Part shown: positions 5,586-5,623 of the stretch, one piece after another
How the letters are laid out: each line of letters begins with the position of its first letter
How positions within the stretch are numbered: position 1 is the stretch's first letter
NCBI GenBank assembly: GCA_013298335.1
Contig: JAAFHI010000275.1
Location: 1-5,623 of the forward strand
Direction: 5' to 3'
Length of the DNA stretch: 5,623 nucleotides
Origin: Actinomycetota bacterium
Lineage (GTDB): Bacteria; Acidobacteriota; Blastocatellia; Chloracidobacteriales; Chloracidobacteriaceae
Made by a program: the position numbers and the translations under genes
The notes under the pieces: model-generated
Database searches by the model: none
The model's input: only the letters and a program-made list of their open reading frames with translations
Told to the model about the DNA's origin: nothing

Positions 5586-5623
5586 AGTCTGGGGAGTCTG
5601 GGGAGTCTGGGGAGTCTGGGGAG
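5586..5623. repeat. 9-bp tandem repeat running off the right edge
   Basis: Four perfect copies of AGTCTGGGG (5586-5594, 5595-5603, 5604-5612, 5613-5621) are followed by AG at the window end, so the array probably continues. It lies about 108 bp upstream of the first gene's start. The minus strand unit is CCCCAGACT. Perfect identity suggests recent expansion by slippage. It may be an intergenic minisatellite or, since 9 is a multiple of three, the end of a coding repeat in a neighbouring gene; the window does not decide. Confidence 0.9.

Noticed and set aside
1..5623. tRNA, rRNA, riboswitch or type VI secretion components
   Set aside because: No cloverleaf, conserved rRNA segment or known aptamer core was recognised, and none of the five genes is a type VI structural gene despite the similar kinase/phosphatase/FHA trio.

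Overview
The window is GC-rich bacterial chromosome with one continuous gene direction: all five genes I can support lie on the minus strand, so transcription runs from the right end to the left. Start codons are ATG with strong purine-rich ribosome binding sites (for example TAAGGAGG and AAAGGAGG). Gene content and protein style suggest Acidobacteriota, perhaps a Blastocatellia or Chloracidobacterium-like lineage. The clues are a soluble PP2C phosphatase next to a transmembrane Ser/Thr kinase with a proline-rich tail, an FHA-anchored trypsin-like protease, and an exported TPR protein with a short N-terminal helical module. This placement is from memory of family style and is not proven; Planctomycetota or Myxococcota are alternatives.

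Layout in transcription order. Positions 5623-5479 hold the end of a 9-bp tandem repeat and a leader. Positions 5478-3712 encode a 588-residue protein with an N-terminal FHA domain, one membrane segment, a short coiled coil and a C-terminal trypsin-like serine protease with a complete catalytic triad. A 92-nt gap follows with a perfect 15-bp hairpin and a small GC hairpin. Positions 3619-2801 encode a PP2C-family Ser/Thr phosphatase. Positions 2804-1278 encode a transmembrane Ser/Thr kinase whose start overlaps the phosphatase stop by 4 nt. Positions 1240-323 encode an exported TPR protein with a possible PH-like C-terminal domain. Positions 309-1 encode the N-terminal part of an exported PD40/TolB-like beta-propeller protein that continues past the left edge.

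Together the genes look like one phospho-signalling cassette. The kinase would write Ser/Thr phosphorylation, the phosphatase would erase it, and the FHA domain would read it on the cytoplasmic side. The FHA protein's protease domain and the two downstream exported proteins would act outside the cytoplasmic membrane. Family assignments of the three signalling proteins are firm. That they form one working pathway is inferred from gene order, tight spacing and matching topology. A short motif (T-R-[I/L]-A-G-x-[S/T]) shared by the cytoplasmic linkers of the kinase and the FHA protein is a possible phospho-docking clue.
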